DNA of 64,000 bases from Desulfobacter sp. Its GTDB lineage: Bacteria > Desulfobacterota > Desulfobacteria > Desulfobacterales > Desulfobacteraceae. Position numbers and translations under genes: made by a program. The stretch's first letter is position 1; each line of letters begins with the position of its first letter. Positions 54,970 to 62,845 of the stretch are shown here, piece after piece. Below the pieces are notes generated by a model. It ran no database searches, was not told the DNA's origin, and saw only the letters and a list, made by a program, of their open reading frames with translations. The stretch is taken from the NCBI GenBank assembly GCA_028768525.1, contig CP054837.1, positions 4,708,001 to 4,772,000 of the forward strand, given 5' to 3'.

Positions 54970-56079
54970 TTAAACCAGTGAGTGGAGTCTGGCAAGCCCC
55001 TGTTCCGAGTTTGAGTTTTGGGCTGACACCCATTTTTCAAGGGTTTCAAAGGCGTTTCCCTTTTCGAGGAGCACCGCTGCCTGCTGGATCCCCTGATCCA
55101 GATCCCCGGCCTTGCCCGCAGCCAGGAAAATCAGCCCGGCATTGAGGAGCACCGCATCTTTTCTGGCACTGTTTTCCCTGCCGGCCATGAGGCCTGCAAA
55201 CCGCCGGGCTTCGCGTTTTATATCCTGTTCGGGCTTCAGCGCCTCACCGTCGGTGGCCAGGAGGCCCAGGGGCTTGGGATCAATGGTGAATTGGCTGATT
55301 TCCCGGTTGCCGGTTTTTCTGTCTGTGGTGATCCGGGCGCAGTGGGTGGTGCCGCAGATTGAGGCCTCGTCCATGCCCAGCCCCGAATCGGCAACTTCGC
55401 CGTGGAGGACAATGGCGCTGTCATAGCCGATTTTCTTCATGACCTGGGATACGGGCATGATCATTTCCTTGGCGTAAACCCCGCGGACCCCGATGGCGGG
55501 CAGGGCAGGGTTGGCCAGGGAGGCGGCAATGTTCAGGGTGGAGCCGAAAAACATCTGGGAGAGAATCCGGCCCAGGGCGTTGGGGTGGATATGGGGGCTC
55601 ATCCCGTTGAACAGGCCCAGGCCCGCGGATGTGATGCTCCGGGCCACTGTCTGGGCGGTGCATTCCACATCCACCCCCAGGGCTTCGGCCATGTCCACGG
55701 TGCCGCATACCGATGTGATGGCCCTGGCCCCGTGGCGGGCCATGGGTACATCCCCTGCCGCGGCAATGATGGATGCGGCAGTACTGATGTTGAAGGTTTT
55801 AAAGGTATCCATGCCGGTGCCGGAGTTTTCGGCCACGGCCAGGTCCAGGCTCACCTTGGCGGTGTCCAGTTCATAGATGGCTTCCCAGGCGCCGGCCACC
55901 TCTTCGGCGCTTTCCCCCTTGGCGGTGAGGGCGGCCAGAAATGCGCCCTGCTGGATATCGGTGGTGGCATTTCCCAGGACGGTGGAAAAGGCGTCGTAGG
56001 CTTCCCGGCGGGAGAGGTTTTCTTTGTTGATCAGGCGGGTGATTACCGCCCCAAAGGCTTTATCGGTCTCAACGGACAT
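54970..56079 (-). CDS. TrpD-like phosphoribosyltransferase of the cobamide operon
   Basis: 369 residues of the anthranilate phosphoribosyltransferase fold (glycosyltransferase family 3). GTGMDTFKTFNISTA (from 87) and MARHGARAITSVCGTVDMAEALG match the PRPP and base sites of TrpD, and HGARA replaces the usual HGNRS. There are no other tryptophan genes nearby, and the gene is the first after a cobalamin riboswitch and upstream of a CobT fusion. Thus it more likely transfers phosphoribose to a lower-ligand base or a related aromatic compound than to anthranilate. GGAGGATA precedes the start. Confidence 0.85.
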   Translation of the reverse strand: MSVETDKAFGAVITRLINKENLSRREAYDAFSTVLGNATTDIQQGAFLAALTAKGESAEEVAGAWEAIYELDTAKVSLDLAVAENSGTGMDTFKTFNISTAASIIAAAGDVPMARHGARAITSVCGTVDMAEALGVDVECTAQTVARSITSAGLGLFNGMSPHIHPNALGRILSQMFFGSTLNIAASLANPALPAIGVRGVYAKEMIMPVSQVMKKIGYDSAIVLHGEVADSGLGMDEASICGTTHCARITTDRKTGNREISQFTIDPKPLGLLATDGEALKPEQDIKREARRFAGLMAGRENSARKDAVLLNAGLIFLAAGKAGDLDQGIQQAAVLLEKGNAFETLEKWVSAQNSNSEQGLARLHSLV

Positions 56080-56146
56080 AAGTATCCTCCAAAATTAATC
56101 ATTTTACAGGATCTTATTCCAGCGGCAATCCTTGGATCTTTTCGCC

Positions 56147-56338
56147 CGGGCAGGCTTTCCGGCTGGCGGATCAATCTCGGCCCTGCGCCTTCCCCCTTAG
56201 AATGGATCGGCTAAAGAGTGGCATATTGCAGGCCTCGTCCCCGGTCACGGCAACGGCTGGTATGCAACGGAATCTCACCGTTTTTCCTATTACCCCTGGC
56301 CCCGTTTTTGGATTTATTTAACGGGGTGTCGGGCACCC
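56147..56338 (-). promoter_or_regulatory. Cobalamin riboswitch
   Basis: The minus-strand leader shows the cobalamin aptamer order: GGTGCC (from 56337), AGGAAAAACGGTGAGATTCC (56268-56287), a CCGTTGCCGTGACCGGGGAC region (56238-56257), and a B12-box-like CCAGC...GCCTGCC (56149-56165). It lies between a sigma-70 promoter and the TrpD-like gene, 70 bp upstream of its start. The B12 box is imperfect. Confidence 0.82.
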
Positions 56339-56352
56339 TGGCAATGTGGCGA

Positions 56353-56382
56353 AGTATAGGTGATGACAGGGGAATTTGTCAA
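56353..56382 (-). promoter_or_regulatory. Sigma-70 promoter of the cobamide operon
   Basis: Minus strand -35 TTGACA (56377-56382) and -10 TATACT (56353-56358), 18-bp spacer. Transcription would start near 56346, just before the riboswitch. Confidence 0.85.
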
Positions 56383-56449
56383 CACCGTGGGCCGTGGATT
56401 CAAAAATCGAGGCAAAATAAAGTATGGGAGTGCCACTGCAGGGGAGGGC

Positions 56450-56476
56450 GAGATGTTTTTTCTGCCCAAACATCTC
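56450..56476. terminator. Hairpin upstream of the cobamide promoter
   Basis: GAGATGTTT and AAACATCTC form a perfect 9-bp stem with a 9-nt loop, between the integron cassettes and the cobamide operon. AT-rich sequence follows on the plus strand. Its job is uncertain. Confidence 0.45.
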
Positions 56477-56610
56477 AATTAGTTTTCTGAAAAAGTAAGG
56501 TAATTAATGTATTAAATGTAGCCTTTAACGCCGGAAGCCAGGGGTAGTCAGGGCTTCCACTGACTTGACTAAAAGTGATTAATGTTCAATTCCCACGGTT
56601 TGTCGAAAGT

Positions 56611-56653
56611 CCGCCAGCCCTTGGCTGTCCCACCGGGCTGACCGGTTATATGC
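56611..56653 (-). repeat. Degraded attC-like site after the 118-residue cassette gene
   Basis: The stop codon of the gene lies inside the core site GCATATAAC (minus, 56645-56653), and arms CAGCCC/GGGCTG form a hairpin next to it. The opposite core site is not recognisable, so the attC is probably decayed at its far end. Confidence 0.55.
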
Positions 56654-57002
56654 TTATAAATACAAGGGCCACTAAAGCGATGAGGCCAAAGGTTATTAAA
56701 GTTATAATAGTAAGCGGGACTTTACCATAATAGCCCAAAAAATCATGTCTCATGGCCTTATTTTTTTCTGAAAAAGGATCGTGTATCCTCAATCCATCCA
56801 CAACTCGTGCCCATGTTTCCTCTGATTTGATTTGTTCAAGTATCGGCTTTCCCTCAAGGGGATTCTTGTACAGTGATGCTGGCACTGTTTTCTGAAATTC
56901 TTCCCTTTTTTTTCTTGACCAACGAGCAGCGACGAACATTACAACGCCGATCAAAAATATAAATATAAGGGCTAAAATTGTCTGAATCATTTCAAGGTTC
57001 AT
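56646..57002 (-). CDS. Integron cassette gene: small membrane protein of unknown function
   Basis: 118 residues, no family recognised. A membrane helix at the N terminus (ILALIFIFLIGVVMFVAA) and another at the C terminus (IITLITFGLIALVALVFI) enclose a charged soluble part of about 60 residues with FSEKNKAMRHDFLGYYG. The start lies 9 nt from the G^TT cassette border and the stop lies within the next core site, the usual layout of cassette genes. Much more AT-rich than neighbours, showing recent capture. It probably relies on an outside promoter. Confidence 0.75.
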   Translation of the reverse strand: MNLEMIQTILALIFIFLIGVVMFVAARWSRKKREEFQKTVPASLYKNPLEGKPILEQIKSEETWARVVDGLRIHDPFSEKNKAMRHDFLGYYGKVPLTIITLITFGLIALVALVFISI

Positions 57003-57003
57003 G

Positions 57004-57073
57004 GCATATAACGTGCGGGTAACTTGGCGGGCGCGTCGTTTTGCCCGCTCAAGTTCACCCGGTGGTTAGCATT
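57004..57073 (-). repeat. Integron attC recombination site
   Basis: Minus strand: AATGCTAAC, CACC, then GGGT-G-AACTTG-A-GCGGGC, a 10-nt loop, GCCCGC-CAAGTT-ACCC, GCAC, and GTTATATGC. The arms pair with two extrahelical bases (G and A) on one side only, an unpaired central spacer, and TAAC/GTTA core sites, as attC sites have. The G^TT cut is between 57012 and 57011. Confidence 0.85.
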
Positions 57074-57080
57074 TTAGCTC

Positions 57081-57842
57081 TCAATCTGAGTATCTCATAA
57101 GCTCCATCTTAGTTTTTGCCCAAGATAAATATTTCGCTACGATTTTGAACTCTCCTCTAAGCCCTGTAGACATCTCTAATAAATCTTGGAATGTCATTTT
57201 TTTAAATTCGAGATATCGTTGAATATGAAGATTTAAATAATTATGAGCAGCTTTAAACATAAGGATAAATTGAAATTTATAAAAGAAGATCACCAAAAGG
57301 ATCGTTAAACTCCAAAGTGTGGTTAAAAATATTTGAGGACTATTAAATTTTTCGTACAATAGCATAGATAGTATGAGCGCTGCCATCAATACGATTAATA
57401 TTAAACCTTCTGCATTCCCTGCTGCTTTACTTGATGACTTTTGTTTATTTATCTCGTGAAAAATACCTTGAAATAATGACAACATATGTCTTGAAATTCC
57501 ATCGGTTATATTTAAATCTTCTTCAGAAGATGGTATTGATGTGTTTATAAGTTCTGGATTTGATTTTTTTATAAAATTAGTCGATGGCGTTATGATATTA
57601 GAACTTGGTGCTGACTTTTGTATTGCCTTTTCAGGCAATTCGGAAGGGACTGCGCACAAACGGCATTTAACATACTTTTGGACTTCTTTGTATTTGCCTC
57701 TGATGAAATATAGATGTGATGCTTTGAGGACTCTAAATGTATCTGCAACAACTCTTTCACCACAGATCGGACAATCAATAGCTACTGAACCAATAGGTTC
57801 TTCTTTAACTCTTGTACCCCATACTAAAACAAAACCTGCCAT
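57081..57842 (-). CDS. Integron cassette gene: zinc-ribbon membrane protein of unknown function
   Basis: 253 residues. Near the N terminus two CxxC pairs (CPICGE, CRLCAV) suggest a zinc ribbon. Two membrane helices lie about 145-163 (GLILIVLMAALILSMLLY) and 172-190 (LWSLTILLVIFFYKF). The region between is polar and Ser/Asn-rich, and a helical tail follows. No family is recognised. AT-rich like the neighbouring cassette. It is bounded upstream by GTTAGCATT at 57866-57874 and downstream by attC core AATGCTAAC, which are perfect complements, so this 862-bp unit is one cassette. Confidence 0.75.
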   Translation of the reverse strand: MAGFVLVWGTRVKEEPIGSVAIDCPICGERVVADTFRVLKASHLYFIRGKYKEVQKYVKCRLCAVPSELPEKAIQKSAPSSNIITPSTNFIKKSNPELINTSIPSSEEDLNITDGISRHMLSLFQGIFHEINKQKSSSKAAGNAEGLILIVLMAALILSMLLYEKFNSPQIFLTTLWSLTILLVIFFYKFQFILMFKAAHNYLNLHIQRYLEFKKMTFQDLLEMSTGLRGEFKIVAKYLSWAKTKMELMRYSD

Positions 57843-57865
57843 TTGACGTTTTCCTTGTTTTTATG

Positions 57866-57874
57866 AATGCTAAC
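57866..57874 (-). other. Upstream border of the second cassette
   Basis: GTTAGCATT on the minus strand; complement of the 9-nt core at the far end of the cassette. Integrase cuts G^TT, giving a cassette from 57873 to 57012. Confidence 0.7.
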
Positions 57875-58148
57875 ATTAATTATGTCGCTGCACGTTTTTT
57901 TAAAGATTTTGGATCAAAATCCGATTTTTATACTGATGAGTGAAAAAAACGGATTTATCAGTGAAACGCTTTACCAAACTTCGTTTGCCTTAATTAAAGA
58001 TCTGTCAGCCAAGCAACAATTTGTTGCTATTTTAATGGATATACCGCATCCACATAATTTACAAAAACCAGATATCAGGTTTGGATTACCCAATCAATAT
58101 TATTGGAGATATAGCGGATTTTTACTGGTGGTTGCAAGACTGATTTGA
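57867..58148 (+). CDS. Possible small AT-rich ORF
   Basis: 93 residues, overlapping the cassette border. Not recognised. The sequence has an ordinary mix of residues and ends in a hydrophobic stretch WRYSGFLLVVARLI, but there is no strong ribosome site. It lies on the opposite strand to the cassettes. Could be chance, or the remains of a foreign gene. Confidence 0.3.
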   Translation: MLTLIMSLHVFLKILDQNPIFILMSEKNGFISETLYQTSFALIKDLSAKQQFVAILMDIPHPHNLQKPDIRFGLPNQYYWRYSGFLLVVARLI

Positions 58149-58355
58149 GAAAGAGTGCCATAAATCCGGCCTTGAACGGGAAGGGGACCCGCTAAATCTC
58201 CCCGGGTCGTACTGATCCGGGGAGAAGCGATTCGGGCTGCCGCCTATGCCGTCCTGGCGCCGTCACCCCTCCACGCCGCGGAGTCTCCCTTCCCGCCCAA
58301 GGCCTGGGCACCGTGCCGATAATCGATACGGAAATTTTCAACCGGGAGGGGCGCC
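58149..58355. other. Gene-free stretch between the cassette region and the rhomboid gene
   Basis: GC-rich again. Holds a hairpin TCTCCCCGG/CCGGGGAGA (58197-58225, 11-nt loop). No gene, RNA or promoter I can name. Confidence 0.45.
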
Positions 58356-58901
58356 TTATCTTCTGCCGCCACGGAGGAATCCGTAGGCGGCCCCAATGAA
58401 GCCGCCGGCCAGGTGGCTGAACTGGGAGATCTGGTCGATTTTCAGGATGGCGGCCACTTCGGACCCGATGAAGATCACGGCCACCAGGATAAAGGTGAGG
58501 GGGATTTCCCGGGCCTTGAAATTGGAAAAGGAACTGAGCAGGATCATCATAAAGGCCAGGCCGCTGCCCCCGATCAGGGAGGTGGAAAAGAGGGCCGCAT
58601 TGAGAAGGGCTGTGGCTGCGGCGGTCACCGCCATCATTTCAAAGAGTTTCCAGGACCGGTATTTTTCTTCCAGCAGGGGGCCCACCAGCAGGATGATCAT
58701 CAAATTGCCCATGAGGTGGGACCAGCCGGCATGGGCCAGGACATGGGAGAATAGCCGGAAGTAGAAGACGGGCTCTGGAAAGGCCAAGCGGGCCGGGGAG
58801 GCAAAGTTCAGTTCCAGGGTTTTGAATACGGGAAGGACCAGGCAGGCCAGGGCCAGGATGGCGTAGGTCAGAACAACAGGGGCATTGTATTTGATTTTCA
58901 T
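58356..58901 (-). CDS. Rhomboid-family intramembrane serine protease
   Basis: 181 residues, six membrane helices. Catalytic dyad Ser113 (GGSG) and His163 (SHLAGG), and the HAGWSHLMGN loop with His57, His62 and Asn66. Cleaves transmembrane segments of substrates in the membrane. AAGGAGA ribosome site. No clear substrate in the neighbourhood. The GGSG form of the active site is slightly unusual compared with GASG, but the Ser is kept. Confidence 0.88.
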   Translation of the reverse strand: MKIKYNAPVVLTYAILALACLVLPVFKTLELNFASPARLAFPEPVFYFRLFSHVLAHAGWSHLMGNLMIILLVGPLLEEKYRSWKLFEMMAVTAAATALLNAALFSTSLIGGSGLAFMMILLSSFSNFKAREIPLTFILVAVIFIGSEVAAILKIDQISQFSHLAGGFIGAAYGFLRGGRR

Positions 58902-59048
58902 GGGATCTCCTTGATTTTTTTTGGGAAGGTTATACCTGGCCGGGCGGTCCGGGTCAAGCCGGTGCTAAACCGTTTCCAGGCAGGTTTTTGCAATTGGTGC
59001 TGAAATGATTGCCATTGCGCTTCGGCAGCAGAAAGGGTTTAATTGGCC

Positions 59049-60326
59049 ATGATGAAAATTTTTATTGCAACCTATGGTTCCCGGGGGGATGTCCAGCCCT
59101 ATGTGGCCCTTGGGCAAGGGCTGCAGGCCGCCGGTCACCGGGTGATTCTGGGCACCAGTGAACGGTTCCGGGATTTTGTCCAGGACCGGGGCCTTGAATA
59201 CGGCTATATGAATGATAGCCTGCTGGGCCTTCTGGACACCGACCAGGGCAGGGATCTGCTGGAGAACACCCGGAACATTTTTCATGTGCTAAAGCAGAAT
59301 ATACGGTTGGGAAAAGAGATTTACCCCATGCAGACCGCCCAGATGAGAGAGACCTGGGAGATTGCAGCCCGGTGGAGACCCGACTTTATCCTCTACCACC
59401 CAAAGGCCGGAGCCGCCCCCCATATTGCGGAAAAGCTGGGTATCGGCTGCGCCCTTGCCACCCCCATCCCCATGTTTGTCCCCACGGCCGAACAGCCCTT
59501 TATTATTCTCCCGGATCTGAAACTGGGGGGATGGTACAACCGGCTGGGCTATGGGCTGGTCAATTCCGTGTCAGGTCTATTCTGGGGAAAGTATATCAGG
59601 GAGCTGCGCCGGACCCTGGGGCTTCCCCGGCTCAAGCGTTTCCATCTTCTCAAGACTGCGGACGGCAGGGATATCCCGGTGATCCATGCCATCGGCAGCG
59701 CTGTTTTCCCCCGGCCGTCGGACTGGCCAGACCATGCGCAGGTAACGGGCTATTGGTTTCTGGAGCGGGATAATAACTGGGCGCCCCCGGAGGGATTGCA
59801 GGCCTTTCTCAGGAAGGGGGAACCGCCGGTATACATTGGTTTCGGGTCCATGGCCGGGCGCCATCCCTGCCGGCTGGCCAGGATGGCGGTTGAAGCCCTC
59901 CAGTTGGCCGGGGTGAGGGGGATCCTTGCCACGGGCTGGGGCGGGCTGGCCCCCGGCACCCTGCCGGAGACCATATTCAAAATTGAGGACGCCCCCCATG
60001 ACTGGCTGTTTCCCCGGATGGCAGCGGTGGTGCACCACGGCGGTGCCGGGACCACCGCCGCCGGCCTGAGGGCGGGCCGGCCTGCCGTGATTGTCCCCTT
60101 TTTCGGGGACCAGCCCTTCTGGGGGCGCCGGGTTCACAGGCTCGGTGCTGGGCCTGGGCCCATCCCTTTGAAAAAACTGACTGCCGGACGGCTGGCTGCC
60201 GCCATCGGGCAGGCGGTGTCGGATCCTGGTATGGGGAAAAGGGCCCGCGATATCGGCAGAAAAATTGGTCGGGAAGAGGGCATCGCCAATGCCGTGGCGC
60301 TTATTGAGAAGATGATGCGCGGATAG
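59049..60326 (+). CDS. UGT/GT1-family glycosyltransferase (sterol glucosyltransferase type)
   Basis: 425 residues from ATG 59049. N-terminal motif FIATYGSRGDVQPYVALGQGLQAAGH and C-terminal sugar-nucleotide site HHGGAGTTAAGLRAGRPAVIVPFFGDQPFWG are those of MGT-type transferases. Members glycosylate lipids, sterols or polyketide-like acceptors. A TTG six bases earlier has the better spacing to AAAGGG, so the start is uncertain. Acceptor unknown. Confidence 0.9.
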   Translation: MMKIFIATYGSRGDVQPYVALGQGLQAAGHRVILGTSERFRDFVQDRGLEYGYMNDSLLGLLDTDQGRDLLENTRNIFHVLKQNIRLGKEIYPMQTAQMRETWEIAARWRPDFILYHPKAGAAPHIAEKLGIGCALATPIPMFVPTAEQPFIILPDLKLGGWYNRLGYGLVNSVSGLFWGKYIRELRRTLGLPRLKRFHLLKTADGRDIPVIHAIGSAVFPRPSDWPDHAQVTGYWFLERDNNWAPPEGLQAFLRKGEPPVYIGFGSMAGRHPCRLARMAVEALQLAGVRGILATGWGGLAPGTLPETIFKIEDAPHDWLFPRMAAVVHHGGAGTTAAGLRAGRPAVIVPFFGDQPFWGRRVHRLGAGPGPIPLKKLTAGRLAAAIGQAVSDPGMGKRARDIGRKIGREEGIANAVALIEKMMRG

Positions 60327-60401
60327 CGGCAGCATCGGTTGCACTGTCCGCGCCGCGCATCATCGGTCCCTGGCGGGGAGACCTGTGTTTATTGTTCCTG
60401 G

Positions 60402-60767
60402 TTATGCAAAAATATTGTCCGGCTTGTAGGGGTGTGTTCCTTCAATGACTTCAACCCCTGATTTGGCTTTGATTTTTTTGATAATTACATCGGCATGGGG
60501 ACAATGGTCGGTGATACAGGGGCCGATGTGGATTTTGGTGACCCGTTCATCCATGGGTTTGTTCCATAGGCTGACCTGGGCCAGCCGGGTGACGATGGTG
60601 GCGCCGGGGCAGTCCCCGCAGTTCAGCAGGCCGATGACTTCGGCATCCTGGCCCAAATAGGCGGAGAATTCCCCCTCCCTTCTGTTAAACCCCACCAGGC
60701 ATCTGCTGCAGCCGATACAGACATCATCCATTGCCTTCTTGCATCCAACGATCAGAATTTTTTCCAT
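60402..60767 (-). CDS. CGGC-domain metal-binding protein
   Basis: 121 residues. Cysteine-rich: C9 and C17 and the string CIGCSRC at the N terminus, NCGDCPG in the centre, then GPCITDHCPH. It matches small CGGC-type proteins that may bind iron or other metals. Role unknown. Convergent with the glycosyltransferase gene. Confidence 0.8.
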   Translation of the reverse strand: MEKILIVGCKKAMDDVCIGCSRCLVGFNRREGEFSAYLGQDAEVIGLLNCGDCPGATIVTRLAQVSLWNKPMDERVTKIHIGPCITDHCPHADVIIKKIKAKSGVEVIEGTHPYKPDNIFA

Positions 60768-61108
60768 TTGTTTTCCTGAAATTTAGAGGTTGTTGTGAAC
60801 TTGCCGTTAATGCCGGATAAATGCAGAAAATCAATGCAAAGAGCGGGCCATGAATTGTGGGAAAATCGGGGGTGTTGTTTCAGCTTGTAATTCAGGGGGT
60901 TGCCTGATTGCCGGTGAAAGGAAAAGACCAGTTGCCGGGAGCAGTCGAAAAAGTGATATCCCTGAGTCGCATTTTTACCACTGCCGGGCCGTAGCGGATG
61001 CAGCACCGCTTGCTAAATTGACACCTTATATGGTTTTTGTTAGAGCTTTGAATGAGTATTAAGGGAGGGCGGCCCGCCCTGAATCTGTTATTGTCGAGAG
61101 AGGGTGTC
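60768..61108. other. 341-bp intergenic region between divergent genes
   Basis: No credible gene. A promoter-like TTGACA at 61018-61023 precedes a poor TAGAGC -10 after 17 bp. AGGGCG-GCC-CGCCCT (61067-61081) is a 6-bp hairpin before the HD gene. No riboswitch pattern could be confirmed. Confidence 0.5.
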
Positions 61109-61894
61109 ATGACTGAAGATGATTTAAAATTAATTGAAATCCGGTTCCGCGAATACACCGATGCCTATATCTCAAGGGCCGGGGACCCTTATCCCTTTAC
61201 CCTGAAACAGGCCCATACCCTCAGGGTATGTGAGAATATCCTGATGTTGGCCGGTTCCCTGAAACTGGACGGGCAGACGGTGCTGCTGGCCCATGCTGCC
61301 GCCCTGGCCCACGATCTGGGCCGGTTTCCCCAGTTTGAAATCTATGGGACCTTTTCGGATCCCCTCTCCCGTAACCACGGGGCGCTGGGCGTTGGTGTCC
61401 TGGTGAAACAGGGGATGCTTGCGGAACTGGACCGGGGGGATCGGCAAATGGTGCTCAGGGCGGTGGCCCTGCACAATCGTCCCCGGCTGCCGTCGGGGCT
61501 TGCCCCTGAGCTGGACCTGCTGTCCAGGCTGCTTCGGGATGCGGATAAGATAGATATCTACAGGGTGATGAAGGCCCACTACCTGGGCGAGGGGAATGGT
61601 AGCCGCAGTTTTATCACCCACAGGCTGCCCGACGACGGCCGGTTCTCCCGCAAATTTGTGGACAGGCTTATGGCAGGCCGCGCCATCCCCTACAATGAGG
61701 TGGCATCCCTGAATAATATGAAATTATTCCAGCTGGGCATGGCCCGGGACCTGAATTTTTCTGCGGCCTTCAGGGCGGTGATGGCGATGGGGGTGGTGGA
61801 TGCCATTCTCGGCTCCATGCCCGATTCGCCCATGCTGGAAGAACTGGGACGGGTGCTCAATGCCCGCCTTGAAAAGGCGGCCGGCCTCAATTGA
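61109..61894 (+). CDS. HD-domain phosphohydrolase
   Basis: 261 residues from ATG 61109, with a GAGAGAGGG site; the longer frame before it is not supported. HD motif in LLAHAAALAHDLGRFPQF, preceded by a first His (KQAHTLRV) and followed by a late Asp (LRDADKIDIYRV). Acts on phosphate esters, perhaps nucleotides. Not of the HD-GYP type. Substrate unknown. Confidence 0.85.
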   Translation: MTEDDLKLIEIRFREYTDAYISRAGDPYPFTLKQAHTLRVCENILMLAGSLKLDGQTVLLAHAAALAHDLGRFPQFEIYGTFSDPLSRNHGALGVGVLVKQGMLAELDRGDRQMVLRAVALHNRPRLPSGLAPELDLLSRLLRDADKIDIYRVMKAHYLGEGNGSRSFITHRLPDDGRFSRKFVDRLMAGRAIPYNEVASLNNMKLFQLGMARDLNFSAAFRAVMAMGVVDAILGSMPDSPMLEELGRVLNARLEKAAGLN

Positions 61895-61924
61895 CCGCTT
61901 CAAGCTGCCCCTGAATTTAACGCC

Positions 61925-62827
61925 TCAATTCATCATGGTCAGCCAGGCCCCGGCAACGGCCAGGCAGATGGAGGCAGCCCGGTACCGGGTAATGGGTTCC
62001 TTGAGCCAGACCGCGGCCAGAATGAAGATGAAGATGGTGGACATCTGGTTGAGAATGCCCGCCCTGGAGGCGGTGGTGTACTTCATTCCCGCCACCCAGA
62101 AAAGCAGGGCAATGTAATTACCGCAGACCGAGGCGGGCAGGGCGGTGTACCAGGTTTTTGAAAATTTCAGTTCATCCAGGTAGCGCTTCCGGGCGGGGTG
62201 GAAAAACAGCAGCACGCCCAGGGTGAGGGCGGCGGAGGTCACCCGGACCAGTGTGGCCCAGAATACGTTGGTATCTTCCAGGACGCCTTTTATCATGACA
62301 ATGCCCAGGGCCAGGAGAATCATTCCCATGCATCCGATGAGGATTCCCGACACCATGCGTCTGGGCGGTATGGTGGACGCGGTTTTTTTCCCGGGCCCGG
62401 TTTTCATGGGGCCCAGTGTGGCGGTGAGTATGGCGGACATGACCAGGGCCCCGCCGAGGATACCGGCCGGCCCCAGCCGTTCCCCCAGAATCAGAAACGA
62501 GAAAACCAGGACACTGGGCAGGTAGAGGCATTCCACCACCGCCACCATGCCCGCGCCCAGCCGGTTAAGGGCCGTGAAAAAGCAGAGGTCGGCCAGGGTG
62601 ATGCCCAGAAAACCGGACAGGGCCAGGAGCACCCAGTGGCCCGGGGGGACATCGGGGATAAAAGGGAGGTCCAGAATCACCATGGTCAGCCCCACCAGTA
62701 CCACAGCCACAAGGCTCTTGTAGATATTCAAGGAGAGGGGGGAAAAACCGTCCCCGGACTTTTTGAACAGGATAACGGCCACGGCCCAGAACAGGGCGGA
62801 GGCCAGGGCAAAGATGGAACCGGTCAT
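61925..62827 (-). CDS. EamA/DMT-family transporter
   Basis: 300 residues, ten membrane helices in two EamA repeats (about 1-135 and 160-300). The second half has FWVAGMKYTTASRAGILNQMSTIFIFILAAVWLKEPIT, the usual EamA repeat end. Exports or imports small metabolites such as amino acids or nucleotide precursors. Substrate unknown. The MaoC-type gene is 18 bp upstream on the same strand, so the two are probably cotranscribed. Confidence 0.88.
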   Translation of the reverse strand: MTGSIFALASALFWAVAVILFKKSGDGFSPLSLNIYKSLVAVVLVGLTMVILDLPFIPDVPPGHWVLLALSGFLGITLADLCFFTALNRLGAGMVAVVECLYLPSVLVFSFLILGERLGPAGILGGALVMSAILTATLGPMKTGPGKKTASTIPPRRMVSGILIGCMGMILLALGIVMIKGVLEDTNVFWATLVRVTSAALTLGVLLFFHPARKRYLDELKFSKTWYTALPASVCGNYIALLFWVAGMKYTTASRAGILNQMSTIFIFILAAVWLKEPITRYRAASICLAVAGAWLTMMN

Positions 62828-62845
62828 GTTGTTTTCATATTCCGG

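Noticed and set aside
57867..58148. Truncated integrase next to the cassettes
   Set aside because: The frame has no tyrosine-recombinase residues or resemblance to IntI; kept only as a weak ORF.
60850..61158. Overlapping small ORFs on both strands, and a possible riboswitch, before the HD gene
   Set aside because: Composition is random-looking and no aptamer pattern fits in order; the gap is listed as gene-free.
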